64,000 nucleotides of DNA from Papaver somniferum (taxonomy: Eukaryota; Streptophyta; Magnoliopsida; Ranunculales; Papaveraceae), in the NCBI RefSeq assembly GCF_003573695.1, contig NC_039365.1, positions 84,671,089 to 84,735,088 of the forward strand. The letters are read 5' to 3'. The position numbers were made by a program, and so were the translations under genes. Shown one piece after another: positions 10,484 to 21,325 of this stretch (position 1 is the first letter of the stretch; each line of letters begins with the position of its first letter). Under the pieces are notes generated by a model. It was not told where the DNA came from. It ran no database searches and worked only from the letters and a program-made list of their open reading frames with translations.

Positions 10484-11330
10484 TATCTCTAAAGATCACC
10501 GATTCTCAATAAAAATTCTTCTCGTATAACTTCTAGCAGAACACAAATTCTCTTTAGAAGTTATTCCCGAAAATCTTCTGGAAGAACAAAGTTCTATTCA
10601 ATGGTATTTACCCATATTCATACAGTGGTATTTACCCATATTCATCTTAACCACAATTAGTTCAAATGACTCAAATGAAACTAGTTAGAGATTTGTTCAA
10701 TTGCTTAGATCTCATAGAAGTATACAAGACACAATCGAAGCAAAATCGTTTTTGATTCACTCGAATCAATTCATGAACATTATAGTCACGGTTTGCAAAG
10801 ATTGCATTCCTTATTGTATAAATGTTTTAGTTCATGAACAAAGCGATTTTAGAAAGTAACCTGCTTAAGTATGCAAACTGGTACGCATACTTAAGTAGCC
10901 GGATTGAGTTTGTTTTTTACTTCCAAACTCCAGCCGAAATTCACGGACGTGAAACTTCCGCCAGTATGCGCATGGGTACGCATACTTACCCGGATTCCCA
11001 ACAACCTCCGGTACACGTACGGGTACGCATACTTTAGGTTCCCAGTTTTGGACTTTTACACAAATGTGAGAACACACTATGTTTATATCCAAACATGGTT
11101 ACTTGTTCTAGATTCTCATTTCAATCATTGAAACTTTCTTAGAGGATGTTAAAATAGTTGTTATCCACAAACTATTAACATCAAAGCGATTTTCAAGTTA
11201 TTGAAATAATCAATATGACTTTTGTCACGAGTAAAGATGAACTTAGCTAATGCAAAAAGCTTCCACATATATAAAAAAAATACCCAACATCATATGTGCG
11301 CCCCAATTCTCTTGGAATCCTTACCGTATT
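10484..11330 (-). repeat. Copia-like LTR fragment, truncated at both ends
   Basis: On the minus strand it carries the family landmarks: CTTTGA-type and ATTGAAATGAGA words (11110-11230), the word array with GTATGCGTACC (10880-11040), CAATTGAACAA with CTAACTAG (10670-10720), and the tail with AGAAGTTATACGAG (10500-10560). The LTR start is missing: near 11300 it joins gag-region sequence directly, so pol, the 3' internal region and the LTR start have been deleted. The last ~30 bases of the LTR are also missing at 10484. A 20-bp direct duplication lies at 10601-10640. Confidence 0.6.
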
Positions 11331-11368
11331 TACAAGCGCTTCTTGGTGAAGATGCACTTCCAACACAA

Positions 11369-13465
11369 TCAGGTTGTGTTGAGGTGAACAGAATCTTGCT
11401 CACCATAGGTATTCGAAACAAAATCATGCATAAACTCTAGGAATTTAACAACTTCCTTGAAACTTTCAATAAACGTTCCATACCTTTTTAAGATGTTATC
11501 CCTTGTCGAACTCTTGTCTGGGAGATTATTCTTAATAACACTCGTTGCTTTATGGATCTTCTTTGGTACCCATTTCTGATTACCTTTTGGAGCAACATAT
11601 TTATTTTTCTCTCCAATATAATTATCAAACTTCTTGGGGAGAATAATGGAAAAACTGATATGAGACTCAGTTTTTCTCCAGTTTGGAACATCAGATCTTG
11701 TCATCTTAACAGAACCAGATTTGGTTTTATCTCGTTTAAGAAATATACAATTCCTTTGCAAGTGACCTGGTTTTCCACAATAAAAGCAATGTTTAGTAGA
11801 ATGGAAAAAGTTATGTTTAGTATTACCTGAATGTGTATGCACTTGCTTTGGAACTTGACATGATTTTCTCTTTTCGTCATCGGTAGTTGGTAGAGATACT
11901 TAACTTTTGTCAACCGTGGAAGGTTTTGGTTGAGTAGAAACTTTAGCTCTGACAAATTTTACCTCTTTGCATATACCAAGAGCGTCTATTCCTTAATAGC
12001 CCAATCCTCGTGTATCACGATGAATTCTACATGCTCCCAATATTGAGGTTAATTTATCTGAGCTGCTATTTTTAGACAAACTCTCTTTTAAGCTCGAGTT
12101 TTCTTCTTACAACGTTTTGACGTTTTCAAGCGCAATAACTAGATCATTCTTGGATGATTCACAGTCAAATTTGAAATCTTCTCGTTCTGAATCAAATAAC
12201 AAGTTCAGCTCAATATTCTCCAAGTTGTCTAACTTTGCTTGAAGAGTAATTTCCTGATCTCGACCTCCGAAAATTTCTTCTTTAAGCTTTCATATTTCGT
12301 TGAGATAATCTCTTGCACCAATAGAATCAAGTTGGTCTTGTAATTTTTATTCCCACTACGAAGTCTGTCATATTTAACTTTCTCACTGAAAATGGTGCTT
12401 TCAGCTTCGAGAGTTTCTGATGACACTCTTTAAAAAGATTATTAGCAACTGGATCTACATGGAACACTTCTTCATCAGAATCAGAATCCGAATCCGAAAG
12501 AATTTTTCCAGAAGCTAATGCAACCTCGCCTACGTACTCTTGGTGATCATAAATTCCAGGTCCATCATCAAGAGTAGGCAAAGTTGCTGCATATGCCTAT
12601 TTTCTACGACGCCAGCTAGGACATGCTGAAGAAAAGTGCCCGAAACCACAACAGTTAAAGCATTGTACATCATCATTAGGAGATGTTGCACCTTTAGAAA
12701 AACTCTTTTTCCCGTCTCTCAATATTTTTCTAAATTATCGTGGAGTAACATCCTTAGCATCTGGCAAACCAAATTTACCCTTAGAGGGTTCATAACTGTT
12801 TGCAGCTTTAAGAGAAATCACCTCTTTTCCAGACCGGTGTTCATTATCAAAGTTCTTTAACTTTCCAATAAGTGTATTCCTGGAGAGTGTAGAAAGATTG
12901 TTTGCTTCTTCAATGGTATGTTTCTTAGACTCGTATCTTGATGGTAGAGACCTGAGAATTTTGCATACAATAACTTTCTCCGAAATAGTTTTTCCTAACG
13001 AATATGAGGAGTTAACTATTTGAGAAAGTCTTTGGTTAAACTCATCAAAGGTTTCATCATCATACACGCGAAGGTTTTCCCATTCCGAAGCTAGGTTTTG
13101 AAGCCTTGCTTCTTTCTCTGGCATTCCCTACAAATACGGTTTCTAAGATATCCCAAACATCTTTAGACTTATTGCACGTAGTTAGGTGGTGCTGAAGATC
13201 TGGGGCAATGGCACGGATGATAGCATTTAATCCGTTAGAATTTTTCCTTGCAACATTAATCTCGACATCACTATAACTACCAATATCTTTTGCAACAGTT
13301 ACACCATCTACTATAACTGTTGGAAGATCATATCCATTAACAATACGAACCCATGATTGAAAATCTCGCACTTGTATAAAAGCACGCATATCAATTTTCC
13401 ACCATAAATAGTTCGTTCCATCGAAGGCTGGCGGTACGTTTATAGAGATATCACTTTTTTTCCAT
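11369..13465 (-). pseudogene. Copia (SIRE-like) gag, broken by frameshifts
   Basis: On the minus strand, from N to C: P-P-A-F-D-G-T-N-Y-L-W-W-K (N-terminal gag motif, about 13445-13385); a UBN2-type gag region with W-E-N-L-R-V, Y-D-D-E-T-F-D-E-F and I-L-R-S-L-P-S-R-Y (13124-12880); a CCHC knuckle C-F-N-C-C-G-F-G-H-F-S-S-A-C (about 12620-12660); an acidic D-S-D-S-D-S-D-E-E stretch (about 12480); a coiled-coil region; and a second knuckle C-F-Y-C-G-K-P-G-H-L-Q-R-N-C (about 11760-11790). Frame changes occur near 13455 (A run after the ATG), 13120, 12740 and 12400, with stops between. The D-S-G protease motif expected next is missing. Gag would package the retrotransposon RNA. Clearly dead. Confidence 0.85.
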
Positions 13466-13515
13466 AATAACAAGATTGCTTCAAACACAGACTTATAAGG
13501 TTAGCGTGTTTGCCT

Positions 13516-13527
13516 GCTCTGATACCA
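13516..13527 (-). other. Copia-like primer binding site (initiator tRNA-Met)
   Basis: GCTCTGATACCA on the plus strand, i.e. TGGTATCAGAGC on the minus strand, two bases inside the LTR end at 13530 and followed by gag. Confidence 0.85.
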
Positions 13528-13529
13528 AT

Positions 13530-15674
13530 TGAAAAAGCGAGGGCCTAACAACCACACCAAATATTTCATTTGGAAATCTGTATGGACAAAACCTCAATAA
13601 TATTCCGAGAGTGAAAACTCAATCAAAGAATAATACTAAAGAGTTTATCTATTTTTTCTCAAATCAATCAGCAAATAAAACAGATAGATATCTATGAGCC
13701 TGATTGATGTGAGAAATACTTGGATGGTACCAAAGACCAATATCCAAGATCAATCAAAATCCTATCCAATAAACAAGGTCGGATTTATCAATAATGATTC
13801 ATTAACGCACAACCTGTGATATTTCAATTATAAAGATAAACAATATAATGGGGAAACACAATAATACAGACACCAGAAATTTTGTTCACGAGGAAACCGC
13901 ATATGCAGGAAAAACCCCGGGACCTAGTCCAGAATAAATACACAATGATTATAAGCTGTTACACCAATTACCTACTACCTATTCGGACTAGATATAATAC
14001 CTGCTTCAGCTGTATTCAAGCACTTATAAAACTCCTAGCAGAACACCGATTCTCTATAGAAATTCTTCTCGTATAACTTCTAGCAGAACACAAATTCTCT
14101 TTAGAAGTTATTCCCGAAATCTTCTGGCAGAACAAATTTCTCTTCAAAAGATACAACAACACGGTTGATACTTTTCGATCTTTTGTTTTCACAAACACCG
14201 ATTTGATTTCCTTTTAGATATAAATCAAAGTTTTGGAAATCTTGTGTTTGTTTCGAACAACTACCAGATAAAAGTAGAGATACCGAGAAAAACTTGTAGA
14301 ATAGGGTTTTAACTTACAATCAGTATGCGTACACACAAAGAGTCTGTGGACCTGATTTTCGTAAGTGAACTTGGGCGATTCCAAAGATCAATTTCCAAGT
14401 TAAGAAAAACCTAATAATTCTACAACAATAACAATTAGAATAAATCTAGAGATATGTTGTTTAAACTTCTTAAGGATTTTTAAGAGATACCTTAATCGAA
14501 GTTTTCTTTCTAGCTTCCGATATCGACTAACAAGTGTTGGTATACGATCGAAAACTGAAATCTATCAAAACCTAGGGTTTATGATCAACAACTTTTGAAT
14601 GGTTTTATATCAGAAGAGAAAACCTTAGAATAGACAAGAGGTGAAAAACTTAGATTAAAAGTTGTATAATCAATCACGAAGATTAAATCCAACCCGGCTT
14701 TGTGATCCCCAATACAAAGACTTTTATCTCACTCCTGTTCATGAAAAACATACGACATGGAAAACAACCTTATAAAGCTTACACCAATTTTCCAAAGGGG
14801 ATAAAAAACGTGTAGCACTCACAAACCATTAATTTGTAGTGAACAATAGCTTGGAAGATAAGCAAAGCTATTTTCCTTTTTCAAGACTCTCCTAATTTTG
14901 GGAGTCTTTCTTAAGTTACAACTCTTGCCAAAATAATTAAATAAATAATTAATTTAGCAAATATTGTATTTATGTGAGTAAATCACAATTTATCTTAGGA
15001 AGGGATCAAAAACACTTTAATATGGTAATCAAATATGTTCGGAGTAATAGCTATCTTGCCTAGATAAGGAAACATCAAAAACTTGACCAAAAACGGCTTT
15101 TAATCACGTAATTGGGCTCAAGTCCGTGAACCGTTACAAACAGTTCGTGGATTGTTTCCTACTAACGAACTGTAATAATTACACAACACTTATAATTGTT
15201 ACTTTAATAAATCACTCATAAATTCATCGTTATAACTCAGAATTGAGTGATTCTTGGCTCATTAAATTCGTAAGCTCATTCACTATAACATGAGAACCTT
15301 TCTAGGGATAAAGGTTATCGTCACAAAAGTCGTGGATCAAATAACCTCGAGTATATATACAAAAATGTACATTTACCTTCGTAGGAATTGTTCCATAGAG
15401 TGAGCATTTGTTTCGATATATTAGAAAGGTAGAATTGAACAAGAATCCAAATGAAATAAATTACCACATACCTTTGTTGATGAAGTCCTTGTTGATGTCT
15501 TCTTGTAGTCTTCAAACTTCATCCTTCAAGGATAGCTTCGATTCTACTTCTTAGACTTAATCTAGTCCGAAACTATCTTTAGTATACTAAATCAGGAATG
15601 CATTTTGGAAACTAAAATTGACAACTAACTTGGCATACGAACACTAGTGGGTTCAACCGAGCAATGCTCTAACA
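13530..15674 (-). repeat. Copia-like 5' LTR (minus strand)
   Basis: On the minus strand it begins TGTTAGAGCATTGC at 15674 and ends in TTTTTCA at 13530, about 2145 bp. The end GTTGTTAGGCCCTCGC is the family signature. Only its tail (14030-14140) matches the LTR fragment at 10484-11330, so the two may belong to different subfamilies or elements. No ORF of interest. Confidence 0.8.
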
Positions 15675-16184
15675 GTTTGTGACTCAATAACCCAATACCC
15701 ATTCCAAATATATTTCATATCAATCTCATTATTCAGTTTAATTATGAAAAACCTTTACTAAGAGGAATCAATTGACAAGTAACTGTAAGCTTCCATTGAT
15801 TTCTCAAAGATAATTCATTAGCAGAAAATTTCATTTTGACAAAATTCAACCTTCCATTCTTTTAAGCTTTCATCTATTTTATCATCCGATATATATAATG
15901 GAGGTTCACTAGATATACTTTCCTCTGAAGGATTCATACCACCACCAGAAAATAAATAAATCCAAAGTTAGGTTTATTCATTCTCAACCCAGATTCAGAA
16001 TCTAAACAAGTTTTTGAAGCTTCAGACATCATTAATATTATCTTTAATCATACTTGAACCAAAAAAGGACATCAATCATTGAACTAAATGAAGATCGAAA
16101 TGAAATATGAAAGTATTTTGACGAGAACGAGAAATTTTTGAAGAAAAAACACTAATAAGAATTCTTATTCGTTTTCAAATGTTC
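15675..16184. other. Non-LTR segment of unclear origin
   Basis: About 510 bases that match none of the repeat families seen here. They lie between the 5' end of a minus-strand Copia-like LTR and a 5'-truncated plus-strand LTR. They may be host DNA or an unrecognised repeat. The only coding hint is the minus-strand fragment listed separately. Confidence 0.4.
15770..16032 (-). pseudogene. Possible broken host-gene fragment
   Basis: On the minus strand an ATG at about 16030 opens a frame starting M-S-E-A-S-K-T-C-L-D-S-E-S-G. It stops after about 30 codons. The next frame takes over at once with M-N-P-S-E-E-S-I-S-S-E-P-P and runs into D-D-K-I-D-E-S-L-K-E-W-K, and a third frame continues with F-S-A-N-E-L-S-L-R-N-Q-W-K. 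The composition (Ser/Glu-rich start, then charged and amphipathic) looks more protein-like than the neighbouring LTR frames, and the shifts are consistent with single-base lesions. I do not recognise the family. It could equally be chance. Confidence 0.25.
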
Positions 16185-17320
16185 TCATCTTAGCTTAAAC
16201 CTAAAGCAACATATGCTTTGATAGCTTAAACCTAAAATAACCTATGCTTTGAATGTCTATAAAAGGGGAACTTCAAGCAACTGGGATCTTTGAATCCCGT
16301 TAATACTTTTTGGTGTGTCCTAGTTGTAACTAGAGTCATCCTCTTCCTAATCATTTTATGGTTTAGCGACTACAAAGACTTCACTGGGATTCATGAAGCC
16401 ATGTCCAGTTATCTTTTATCTTGATAATTTGAGTATCCCGATCTTGATCGATTTTTGAGCTGCTCAATCGATCAAGATAAATAGAAATCATCAAAGTTCT
16501 CTTCGCCTCAAACTTTGTTGATTCCACAAGTTTTATACTTGTGAGGTGAATAATAATCTAGGCTGCACTTCGGGTTGCATAAGTCCGGATTTTGAGGTTA
16601 GCTAGATTTTGTCTATTGCTATCGATTTCCATCACCTTGATCAAAATTTTTGATCGTAAAGCAAATCACATATAGGCTTAATCTGTGGGAGGTAGATTGG
16701 TTTAAATTATTCAATTGGGTTGAAGCAACTCTTAGTTGGTGTGACGTCAGCTAAGAGAATCAATGTGCAAAGTCCTGCTGGGATTCAAGAGGCGTAAGAA
16801 GTGACTGTACCTTAATCAGTGGGGGACTTAATTAGGGATCAAATACATTTCAGTCCGAAGTTAATTGGTAGTAGGCTAGTGTCTTTAGCGGCTTAATACA
16901 GTTTGGTGTTAAATATGGACTAGGTCCCGGGTTTTTTATGCATTAGCGGTTTCCTAGTTAACAAAACTTCTGGTTTCTGTGTTATTTGTTTTTCCGCATT
17001 ATATTGTTTATCTTTATAATTGAAATATCACAGGTTGTGCGTTAACCAATCATAGTAGATACATCCGACCTTGTTTGTTGGATACAACTTGATTGATTCT
17101 TAAATATTGGTCTTTGGTACCATCCAAGTAATCTCTTTGTAGTTAGGTTCACGGATTCGTTCGGATTTGTTTCTGTAAACGTTTTAATTACAAGAGAAAG
17201 AGATATAACTCTAGATATTATTCCTTGATTGAGTTGAGCTCTTGGAGTTGTGTTGAGTTTGTCCATATAGATTGCCTAAGAAAAAGTTGGTGGTGTATTT
17301 TTGTACCCCCGCGTTTTCAC
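16185..17320 (+). repeat. Copia-like LTR (element C family), 3' part only
   Basis: Matches the 3' half of the element C LTR (reverse strand of 24447-25530). It has a TATA box TCTATAAAAGGGGAAC at about 16257, the CGGGTTTTTTATGCATTAG leader and the end TTGTACCCCCGCGTTTTCA at 17320. The LTR start is missing. The first bases hold a diverged ~31-bp direct repeat (AGCTTAAACCTAAA twice, 16192 and 16225). It abuts Gypsy LTR sequence at 17321, so it marks an old insertion there. Confidence 0.75.
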
Positions 17321-19858
17321 CTATTGTTAAGGGAGGATTGGACGGTTTGCTCACTCATTACTCCTCTATTTATCAACTGTCCGCTCTTCCCATCGCTTTC
17401 TCATGATGGGTGTGTTGCAAACCGCATGTTGTAGGCCGCCATACCAATACCCTGATGAACATCCCCTATTTGTGACATATTGTTGATGTCTCAAGTAAAA
17501 TATGAAAGAAATCATCTTACATGACTAACTTGTCTTGTATAACTAGGCTGACCTGTATGACTAGGTCGACAAGTTGTGTTGTGTGGAACGTGAATATTCC
17601 ATCACCTCTCCTCGATTCAAAAGTAGTTATGAGGGGTGGATAAGAAGACGTGATTGTTTAACCACTAACTATGTGGTGTTGATCGAACATGTAGGACGTG
17701 CAAGTTTCAACCAATCACATGTGAGTTATGTTACATGTAGATAGTGGCAATTCGAGTCTCCCATGGCTTGCCAGGTTTGGGGCTCTCCACTTGGTCATTA
17801 TTAGCTTTCTGAACAAAACTGATACATGTAGTTTATCATTATTAAGTTTTATTTAAAATATATATAGGCAATATATCGATAATAATAAAGCGACTTGATC
17901 CTGCCGCAAATCCTTTAAAATTAATGTTTAAAAGATTACACACGTGCGACTTACACGGTCAATCTTAAATATTTTTTATATAATTTTAGGAACATGACCG
18001 ACCTTCTTTGGTCGACCATTAGTTGCCACACATGTAAGCTATCGATAACGTGATTGGTCCATTGGGAAGAGGAATGACTGGTAGTAGTTATGGCACCTCA
18101 TTGGTTGACCAAGATCAAATCTAAACAGATCAAATTATCTAGCGAAGTCGAGCGGTCAAGATGAATATGCGACTGTTATGGACCGTTTATTTTACCTAAT
18201 TAGGATTTTTGAAGTAACTCGACTAGCCTACTTGGCTAGCTACCGGGAGCAGAGCATGTAAGATATGAGTGTTCTTATTGGCTGAAAAGGTAGAGGGGTG
18301 AGCGGTGATCATTATGAAGCTTTCTCGGTTATGTAACGAAAGAGTTAAGCTAGCTTAACTAACCGGCCAAGTTGTATGGTCATGACTGCTTCGCGACTGA
18401 CTTGGGCGGTCAGGATTCAGTTCCTTAATAAAAGTAACGAGCTCGACTAGCTTACTCTGTCCAATCACTGGAAGCGTAGCATGTAGGATACTAGCAATCC
18501 GATTGGCCTGAATAATAGACGAGCGACGGGTAGTCATTATGGCTCCTGATTGGACGACCATAAAGAGACCTAAGATATCCAAACTGACCGGCCAAGACGG
18601 ATGGTCGTGACTGCTTTACGACCGTCTTGGGCGGTCATGATCAAAATTTTAAATGAAGACTAGCCGCTCGATTAGCCTATTTTGGCCGGTCATTGGAAGC
18701 GGTCCATGTGTGCTACAAGCATTCTAATTGGTCGGGATAATAGGTGGATGACTGGTAGTCATGATGACACCTCATTTACCGAGCATGTAAGGATGTGGTT
18801 AGCCAAATCAACTGGCCAAGTTGGGTGGTCGTGATTAGTTTGCGACTAACTTGGGCGGCCAACATTTAATCCTTAAGAAAATTAAGCAGCTCGACCAACC
18901 TACTTTGGTCGACGATTTAGGACGGAGCATGTAGGATAGCAGCGATCTGATTGGTTGGTTAAGAAGCGTATCATGCGGTAGCTAACATGGAGCATGGTCG
19001 GTCGGCCAAAGGAGGCGTGAGGCGGGATAGACTGTCCAAGTGGCCCCATCCTGCACCCTCCCATGACTAGTCAGTCATGGTTTCCTTTTAATTTGGTTTT
19101 CCAACTTCTAGATTTTACTCCTACGACCCCTATGATAGGCTACTTCCTAGCTTTCCTAGGTTTGGTCTTCTACCAAAAGGAATCAGGATATCCTACATGC
19201 TCCATTTTTAGGGCAAAAATCAAATTTAGCGAGTTGATACAAAACTAGGTCAAATAATCAAATTTTGTGTATTGACACAAAATTGAGTAGATTAGATGGA
19301 TTTTGCACGTTTAACAAAATCATTAATTTTTTTTCTACTCTTACGAGTAGCACACCTGCTCTTGTTGGCACGACTTGCGGTGCCTTTCATGTATATCTTA
19401 ATTCAGATTCTCCAGGAAATTCATGCTATTCAACTGAGAATGAACATGAATATCATGGCAGTATTAAGAGTTTAGCTGGGAACGCATCACTAAATAATTA
19501 TTCATTGCGCTCTATATTAGTGAGCAATTCATCTAGGAGCTTGAGTTTATGATAAAATATTAGAACACCTGGGATTATTGCAACATGCACCAATACTGTT
19601 CTGATAATTTTACATATGTAGGTACTTCATTACGCAGTGAATACTGTTGTACATATATATACTTTTGAGTTCAGCCAGGTGAAGCTCATAAATATAGATA
19701 TATGTATACAAGAAGAGAGGCATAGGCTCTCCCCAGTTTCTGATATATCTCTTAAATTCCTTACGGAATGTAGATGTGTCAAGGTCTAATAATCCTGATG
19801 CCGGTCATGTACACAGAATTTTACATTTTTCGCCCTAAGTTAAAAACCACCATCAACA
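17321..19858 (-). repeat. Gypsy LTR (minus strand), truncated at its 3' end
   Basis: On the minus strand it begins TGTTGATGGTGGTTTTTA at 19858, the same start as 52973 and 61673. It passes the block shared with 53020-53220 (GAATTGCTCACTAATATAG type, 19490-19550), then degenerate ~230-bp repeats (18120-19015), a region without matches in the window (17480-17970), and the MITE-like tail shared with 48280-48440 (17340-17470). The LTR end and primer site are missing because the Copia-like LTR at 16185-17320 interrupts it. No real ORF. Confidence 0.7.
18120..19015 (-). repeat. Four degenerate ~220-240-bp tandem units in Gypsy LTR
   Basis: Units of roughly 18120-18330, 18331-18554, 18555-18795 and 18796-19015 share, on the plus strand, 'ggccaag' with 'ggtcgtgac', then 'cttgggcggtca', 'ctcgactagcctact', 'gcatgtagga' and 'gattggcc'. 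They are heavily diverged. The same kind of unit forms the middle of the plus-strand Gypsy LTRs at 44880-45560 and 53640-54320. Confidence 0.65.
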
Positions 19859-20584
19859 AAGACTTCAAAGGAATTCACATCAACTTTAATTTAGATGATA
19901 TCACAGAGTATAAAATACTTAGCTCTCAATTAGGAGATTTAAGATACAAGCATCCCGTTGATATTCCACATCCACTCTCACCACAAAGATATAGCAATTA
20001 AGCACAAGCTCAATTAAGAACTCTCCCGCATTTCATGTTACTCCCAAGAGAACAACATCGATGACCTTACTTTAATGAAAAAGAAGGATTTTGTCGGGCA
20101 TTAACAAATCACCTAGATTTGTATCCTGAACATCGACATAAATTAATCTCAATTCCAGTTATGAACAAAGAGATAATTTTAATCGGTATGACTAACATAA
20201 GAAAGTCTTACAGAGTTTACAGTGCAGTAATTACACAAAAGTGTGACCACGAGTAGATCAATACTGCGAAAAATTCTCACAACATTTGTTCTATTTTCAG
20301 TTTATAAAACATAATAGATTTAACATTTGAGCATATATATGATATCAGTTTAATTCACATAAAGTGAAAGGACACATATATCTCATAGGACTTTGCAATA
20401 CATTAAACCAATAATGATTAAATACTGCAAGCTCATCTTCCAAAAACTCTAGAAAATAAATAAATAACTCTAAAAACATGCAAGATGAAAATCATTAGAA
20501 ATAGCTTGTGTAATCACAATATTTTCTATACCAAACCTTAGTTATCCTTGTCGAACACAAGAATAAATTCTTATAAGAAGTTTC

Positions 20585-20974
20585 CTAGTACTTAAAATCT
20601 TTGAAAAATTCTTTATCATCTCCGAACTCCTTATCAACAACAGGCATAAGAACATACGGTTCATGAATAAAAGAGTTAGTTCCTGCAAACATGTTAGGCT
20701 GTTGTTTGACAATTGTTTCTTATAGTTTAAGAGATTTTTGTAGAATCACTTTCAGTCCCTGCACCTCCTTCTTTGTTTTCTTAAGTTCTCCAAGAAGAAT
20801 TGCAAACCTCTTCTGATTGGAGCGGTCCGCTCTCGGTTTCTTCATATTTTTCCTTTTAATTTTAAGAGATGAGACAAAAGTATAAGACATCTCTTATTCC
20901 TTTCTAGTTGGATTAACATCAACACCCATTGGAGCATAGATTTTACGAGAAGATATTGTGCTTGGAGTCTCCAT
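20585..20974 (-). pseudogene. Element C ORF2, 130-codon unknown frame with two stops
   Basis: On the minus strand the ATG at 20974 opens M-E-T-P-S-T-I-S-S-R-K-I-Y. One frame runs to the stop at 20585 with two internal stop codons. A basic cluster (K-I-K-R-K-N-M-K-K-P-R) is followed by a helical Lys/Glu/Leu-rich stretch (L-L-G-E-L-K-K-T-K-K-E-V) and an acidic end (F-G-D-D-K-E-F-F-K-D-F). It lies between gag and the conserved 3' region, as do 5087-5503 in element A and 58392-59420 in element B, and has the same basic-then-helical plan, though I see no clear residue-level match. Unrecognised. Confidence 0.4.
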
Positions 20975-21325
20975 GATTCATAAGAATAAAATGGATTTGT
21001 GAAAACACAAATATATTGCTCAACAAGTAAACTTCTTGTGAAAGATATACGAGTTTTCATGAAGAAGATATTTACCATGCAAGGTTTTCGGAATAACAAT
21101 AGTTCACGTACTAGAAAATACATAAAACCTAAAAAGAATGAAATGTCACTTTTATCTTTCTTTAAGTTTCCACATAGATCAAATTTTTCAATACCATTAC
21201 TTGAGACATAGAAAATAAAAGATGGACATCCAAGTAATAATGTTAAAATTTAATCCAAATCCCTAGTATGCACAATTCTTGTCTCTTTTAAGGGCACATG
21301 AGACAAGATGCACATTTCAACACAA

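Noticed and set aside
13516..13527. Possible tRNA-Met gene end
   Set aside because: Only the 12-base primer-binding complement is present, with no tRNA cloverleaf around it.
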